Assembly: GCA_029204225.1 (NCBI GenBank)
Contig: CM055107.1
Span: 10,330,282-10,394,281 of the forward strand
DNA: 64,000 nucleotides
Origin: Diphasiastrum complanatum
Lineage: Eukaryota > Streptophyta > Lycopodiopsida > Lycopodiales > Lycopodiaceae
Direction of reading: 5' to 3'
Shown: piece after piece, positions 59,160-64,000 of the stretch
Layout: the number at the start of each line of letters is the position of its first letter
Numbering within the stretch: position 1 is the first letter of the stretch
Translations under genes and position numbers: made by a program
Notes under the pieces: generated by a model
Told to the model about the DNA's origin: nothing
The model's database searches: none
The model's input: only the letters and a program-made list of their open reading frames with translations

Positions 59160-60100
59160 GACTCCAAATTCATATGCTCTCTTGGAAGAATCATGATACA
59201 GGCTAAGCTTTCTATACCTCATCACATTATATTGGCGGAGCTTGTTGTCCCCCCCATTCAGATTGAGGCCTTGTTTCACATTGTCACATTCTTACAAGTG
59301 GAGGACTTCCAAGTCGGCGACACACAATATGTGGTAGCAGCTTTGTCATAATCCCGACGCTTACATTCAGAGGGAGACTCCTCATGGTATTCACAAGCCC
59401 GTTGTTTGTGGGTATTTAGATTACCGAGCTACCTACTGGTACTCATCAATATTTCTGAGGACACCTGTACAGAGCATATCTCCAGAGCACTTGGCAAGGT
59501 CTACTGGGGACCAAGAGCGAGTTCTATCGCACACATTTTCTATCTCTAGATCCAATTGGATGTCCTATAGTGATATAGTGGCACCCCGCGAGAAGTTCGA
59601 TTCTATGGTATGTGCGACACGCATGAGGTAGAGGATGAGTCACATTTTCTCTTCAAATGTCCAACTTATTATGAGATACGAGGGAGATATTACGGCTTGT
59701 TTAGAGAGCACCCAATCACACTTTTTACCTTGATATCATATGAGAACCTCAAATGTGTTGCATTGATGATTCGGGAGATGTCAGACTTGCGAATGACGAG
59801 ATTGGACATGACTGTACCCCCCCCCCCTGACACATCTAAGCATCAGGAGTGCCTATCCCGTGCAGAAAGAGACAGGATGTAACCTTGAGTGACTCTGATG
59901 GAGAGGCTGAGATTCCAGACGCTTCCAGACACAGACGGCAGAGATAGTATCAACGCCCAAAGAGACAACCAGTTCATAGACCACAATCTACAGCTCCACA
60001 GCAGATGAGACGACACCGACAGTCCACTCGGAGATAGGGATCCCTGGCACATTCAACTATAGTTTCACAACATACACCATTTCTTCCAAGCTAAGGGACA
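59160..60100 (+). mobile_element. LINE 3' fragment (zinc-binding C-terminus)
   Basis: VVPPIQIEALFHIVTFLQVE (~59245-59300), then frames through DSSWYSQA and HISRALGKVYWGPRA (~59470) to the zinc-binding motif CDTHEVEDESHFLFKCPTY (59612-59670), typical of the C-terminus of plant LINE RT proteins (zf-RVT type). The ORF runs to 59882. Separated by RIF1 exons from the LINE at 55-57 kb, so it is a separate copy. Confidence 0.7.
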
Positions 60101-60120
60101 CTTATAATACCAGGGATGAT

Positions 60121-60453
<333 letters not shown>

Positions 60454-60835
60454 TTTGGTCTCTTGGTCTCAAATTCCGGATTCTAAAAACGGCCTGCAGC
60501 GTGCAGACAAGGGTTCGAGCTAGCAGGTAAGAAGCGTTTTTTTAAGACAATTCGAACAAAATAAAACCAATTCAAACCGGACTTTCGAATCACGGTTCTT
60601 TCATCAAATCGCAATTCGACACAACATTGCTACAATGCACCTTTCATGTCACTTCTACATCAACTTTGGACAAGTTTTGGCCTCATTGAGATCTCAATAG
60701 CATGAAAAGATATTTTAATAAGTAAAACATCTTTTGTCTAGTTCTAGAGCCTCTTAGCAATGTTCTTTCTTGTTATTGTTTAATAGTTCTTTACAAGCCA
60801 CTTGACAAAGACATTGACATCTAGAATTGACTGGT
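60454..60835. other. Short AT-rich interval, nothing recognised
   Basis: No ORF or element features; lies between a microsatellite and an LTR. Confidence 0.5.
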
Positions 60836-61493
60836 TGTTGGGGCATCGATGATGAAAACTCAAGTGTAAGCCCACCCTAATAAGCACCTTTAAATGTACA
60901 TACATTGGTTTGTTAAGTTAAAATAAATGGCTTGGGCCAATAGAGCTAAAATAGAATAGGGGAGGCCAAATTCAAGTTAATAAGGCATAGGCTTAGGTGG
61001 CAGTGTCACACAGAGATCACATGGACTTCACATGGGCACTGCCTAGGCCAACCAATAGAAGTAGGAGGTGTGCCACATAGGCAAGTATTAGGATCAATAG
61101 GAGAAGAACCCACATAGGAGAAGAGTGACTCTGGATCTCCACCCACAATCCTGTACCTGGCTCTACATTCACAGGCCACCATATAGGACCAGCGCCCAGC
61201 CTCCAGGAGGCCATGCACTCCTCTCACATGCATAGTTGCCACTGTGCATGTGGATGTCCCTCATGCAAACTGAGCATGTGGCACATGAGTCCTACCTAAC
61301 TTGAGGGACCCACCCTTTGCATCTAAGGGTGCCCTCCACTTAGTGGCACTCCCTATGAATATAGACCAAGCCCTCTAGATCCTAGTCCCTAAGGGTTATT
61401 ATCCCGAACTACGGGGCTGAGTGTCACCCCGCCATGACCCCCTGGGGTCTAACGAGTCACTAGTATCCCTGTGCTTGCCAATGGCCATAACAT
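60836..61493 (-). repeat. 3' LTR of the right-hand chromovirus
   Basis: On the minus strand it starts TGTTATGGCCATTGGC after the purine tract AGGGGGAGGAGA (61494-61505). The proposed end is GCCCCAACA near 60836. The 5' LTR is outside the window, so the inner edge is inferred from the TG...CA rule. Confidence 0.65.
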
Positions 61494-61669
61494 CTCCTCC
61501 CCCTAAAAGGAGCTTTCGTCCTCGAAAGCGATATCTTCAAAGACGAAATCAGGATACCTCTTGCAAAGCTTGCTTACAGACTCCTTGGTTGCCTCTTCTT
61601 GGGATCCATCCTTCCACTTGACTAAAACTTCTCGAAAGACCGCATGACGAGTCTTGCGATTTCGGATAT

Positions 61670-62640
61670 TCAGAATTTCCTCTGGTTGATGTGGCAAGGA
61701 ATGGGTTCCTCAAAGGCTATTAGGGTGTGTTCTAGGACAATGTTGTCTTCTTCTCGCAACACCCGCTTCAGTCCACTGACGTGAAAGACCGGATGTACCT
61801 TTGCGGATTCTGGCAAAGCCAACTGGTAAGCAGAACTTCCAATTCTCTTTAGTATTGTGAAGGGACCACAATACCTTGGGGATAACTTAGGACACTTGCC
61901 TGTGCTTAGAGTGGTAGAGTCTTCAGGAACTTTCAAAAACACCCGATCACCTTCTTGAAAGGTCACATCCCTACGGGTTTTATCCGCATAATGCTTAGCT
62001 CGCGCTTGTGCTTGCTTCACATTAGCTTTAGCTATCTTGATCATAGTTTCCATATCCTCAAGAAACTCTCTAACACTCTGTACTTTTTCCTTCCTAAGCC
62101 CTACGGCCATAGGGGCTCTAGGCTGAAATCCATACGTTAGCATGAATGGACTATACCCTGTAGTGGTATGTTTAGTGCTATTATAAGCAAATTCCAAAAG
62201 CGGAAGATATTCTTCCCAATTGGTTTGCTTTTTACTAACATATGCTCGTAGCATATCTTCTAGAACTTGATTGACCCTTTCCGTTTGACCATCCGTTTCG
62301 GGATGATCAATGGAGCTCATAGACAGCTTATTTTCTAACTTGTTAAATAGTGCTCTCCCAAAGTTACTTGTAAACTTTGGATCTCGGTCGCTAATTATAT
62401 TAGCGGGAAGTCCATATAGCTTATAGATGTTTTCTATAAAAAGCTTGGCAACTTCTGGAGCTGTAACAGTTTTCTTGGTCGGTACAAACCGCACCATCTT
62501 GGTCAATCGGTCTATAACTACCAAGATCGAGTCATGGCCTTAACTCGTTCTTGGTAACCCCACTATAAAATCCATGCTGATACTCTCCCATCTACCACCG
62601 GGTATCTCGAGTGGCTGGAGGAGCCCACCTACCTTGAGAC
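61670..62640 (-). pseudogene. Integrase core of the right-hand chromovirus
   Basis: A long ORF 61670-62524 with the second catalytic Asp ([17 protein letters not shown]) and the Glu region ([16 protein letters not shown]). The first Asp region (SMDFIVGLPRTS) lies just upstream at ~62560-62600, separated by one stop codon. The C-terminal part to the stop near 61670 precedes the chromodomain, which is in another frame. Confidence 0.85.
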
Positions 62641-63409
62641 GTTCAGCCTTTATGGCCTGGCATGTGGTGCACCTTAACACGTACTCCTGTACAGAAAGAT
62701 ACTAGGCCAATAAAACTTATTCTTTGCAAGAGCATAGGTCTTCTTTATCCCGGGATGCCCTGCACTAGGACTGTCATGACTTTCCTCAAGAATTTGGCGC
62801 CTAAAGTCATCGTCCTTGGATACACATACTCTCCCTTTATAAAGGAGGTACCCGTCCTTAATGTAGAAATTTTTCCATCGAGCATCCGCAACACCTGCTG
62901 ATGGCACATCCACTCCGGATGTTTCCGCAACATCTTCAGGTGGCGCGTCCCGTCCCGACGCAACTACAACATCTTCCGATGGCCCTGGTGTGGCTATGGG
63001 ATTCCTTTGCTCAATAGCATGCCACATAGGTGCGTAGTGAGAATCACTAACACACTTTCCCCTGAGTGATTCCAAGAATTCACTCCTGAATGCCGTAAAA
63101 CTTAGCGCGCTTACCATGGGCATTCGACTCAGGGCATCTGCTACCACATTGTAGCACCCTTTCCTGGAGTAGTTCGGCCCAGCAAGCTTTTCTTCCTTTC
63201 AAGTAACTTTGGGAGGAAAGCCACTTGATACTTTCTTGATCAAACACGATCTCAAACTTAGCTCCATAGAGGTAGTGCCTCCATTTCTTAAGAGCATAGA
63301 CTATTGCGAACAACTCCTCATAAGTGGAATAATTCAACTGGTGTTTATCCAGTTTCTTACTCTCAAACGCGAATGGACGGTCGTGTTGAGTAAGAACAGC
63401 ATCGATTGA

Positions 63410-64000
63410 CTAATCACTGGCATCGGTCTCTACTATGAATGCTTCATTTGGATCCACTAAACTTAAGACAAGAGCAGTTGCAATTGCAGCCTTTAGATTT
63501 TCGAAGCTCGCTTGTTGTTTAGGCCCCCAACTAAAGTATTTGCCTTTACTCTTGAGCAGGTCTGTCAAAAGAGCAATCAAGAGGGCATACCGATGGATAA
63601 ACCTTCTATAAAAACCCGCCAATCCGAGGAAGATCTGCAGCTCTTCCAACGAAGTTGGTGCTGGCCACCGCATAATTGCGACTACCTTTTCAGGATCCAT
63701 CCTGATCCCCTCAACGGAGATAATATGTCCGAGGTAGTGAGTCTCTTCCTTGAAAAACTCACATTTTGATTCCTTTGCAAACAAGGAATTTTCTGTCAGG
63801 ACCTGGAACACTTGGCGTAAGTGTTCAAAATGCTCTTCTTTAGTACGACTAAAGACCAGGATATCATCAAGGTAGATTAATACGAACTTGCCCAGAAGAT
63901 GTCTGAACACGTTGTTCATCAACCTCATAAATGTTGCTGGGGCATTGGTTAATCCAAAGGGGAGAACCAAAAACTCGTAATGACCATTCCGTGAACGAAA
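63410..64000 (-). pseudogene. Reverse transcriptase of the right-hand chromovirus (partial)
   Basis: FVLIYLDDILVFSRTKEEHF carries an intact catalytic YLDD, followed by THYLGHIISVEGIRMDPEKV and LGLAGFYRRFIHRYA. The N-terminal fingers lie beyond the window. The reading frame enters RNase H (ETDASD) and stops at 63410. Confidence 0.88.

Larger units (their letters stand above)
61494..64000 (-). mobile_element. Ty3/gypsy chromovirus pol (RT, RNase H, integrase, chromodomain), partial
   Basis: Runs off the right edge. Order on the minus strand: RT (63410-64000; MVLPFGLTNAPATFMRLMNN, intact YLDD), RNase H (63080-63420; NYSTYEELFAIVYALKKWRH, with a stop at 63410), H2C2 zinc domain (62674-62860; ESHDSPSAGHPGIKKTY), integrase core (61900-62640; [32 protein letters not shown]), C-terminal domain ([12 protein letters not shown]) and chromodomain (61540-61697; REVLVKWKDGSQEEATKE). 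A stop near 62541 and frameshifts near 62660 and 63120 disable it. Confidence 0.93.

Overview
This is a window of plant nuclear DNA. It holds parts of two conserved, intron-rich host genes, both on the minus strand: PRP8 (spliceosome core) at 12-8844 and a RIF1-like telomere/replication-timing gene at 46431-58068. Most of the other 45 kb is decayed LTR retrotransposon, LINE debris and tandem repeats. Evidence for a plant is the Ty3/gypsy and Ty1/copia mix with tRNA-Asp-like and tRNA-Met-like primer sites, chromodomain integrases, a TTTAGGG telobox and very long (CT)n tracts. I could not place the species.

Layout. 12-8844: 14 exons giving the N-terminal ~1279 codons of PRP8, running off the left edge. 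8845-12146: PRP8 upstream region with a GC-rich ~150-bp duplication, a ~20-copy minisatellite and a ~138-bp tandem array. 12147-22342: a complete LTR-to-LTR Ty3/gypsy derivative (LTRs ~95% identical by eye) that lost RNase H and the integrase core but carries an extra region downstream of pol with proline-rich, coiled-coil and globular parts. 22343-23713: AT-rich with a ~186-bp triplicate. 23714-25860: a chromovirus LTR pair enclosing an antisense integrase-chromodomain fragment. 25869-30530: copia elements on the minus strand, one split by a solo LTR with a 5-bp duplication. 30531-35300: a minus-strand Ty3 element with LTR, tRNA-Asp primer site, a leader made of 151-bp tandem repeats, and gag. 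35301-39109: no recognisable gene, ending in a chromodomain remnant and an LTR at 39110. 39560-46430: gag debris, microsatellites and a decayed copia element with a second copia fragment. 46431-58068: RIF1-like gene, 8 exons in a continuous frame, with a LINE fragment in one large intron. 59160-60100: 3' end of another LINE. 60836-64000: a chromovirus (LTR, chromodomain, integrase, RNase H, RT) running off the right edge.

The two host genes look intact where visible: splice phases add up exactly across every junction I joined. All mobile elements carry disabling lesions. I found no prokaryote-like operon, CRISPR or defence system. The most interesting leads are the extra coding region of the 12-22 kb element, the multi-knuckle gag shared by two elements, a short motif dispersed through the non-coding parts of one element, repeat arrays with near-nucleosomal period, and a minisatellite that shares its core with LTR sequences 15-18 kb away.
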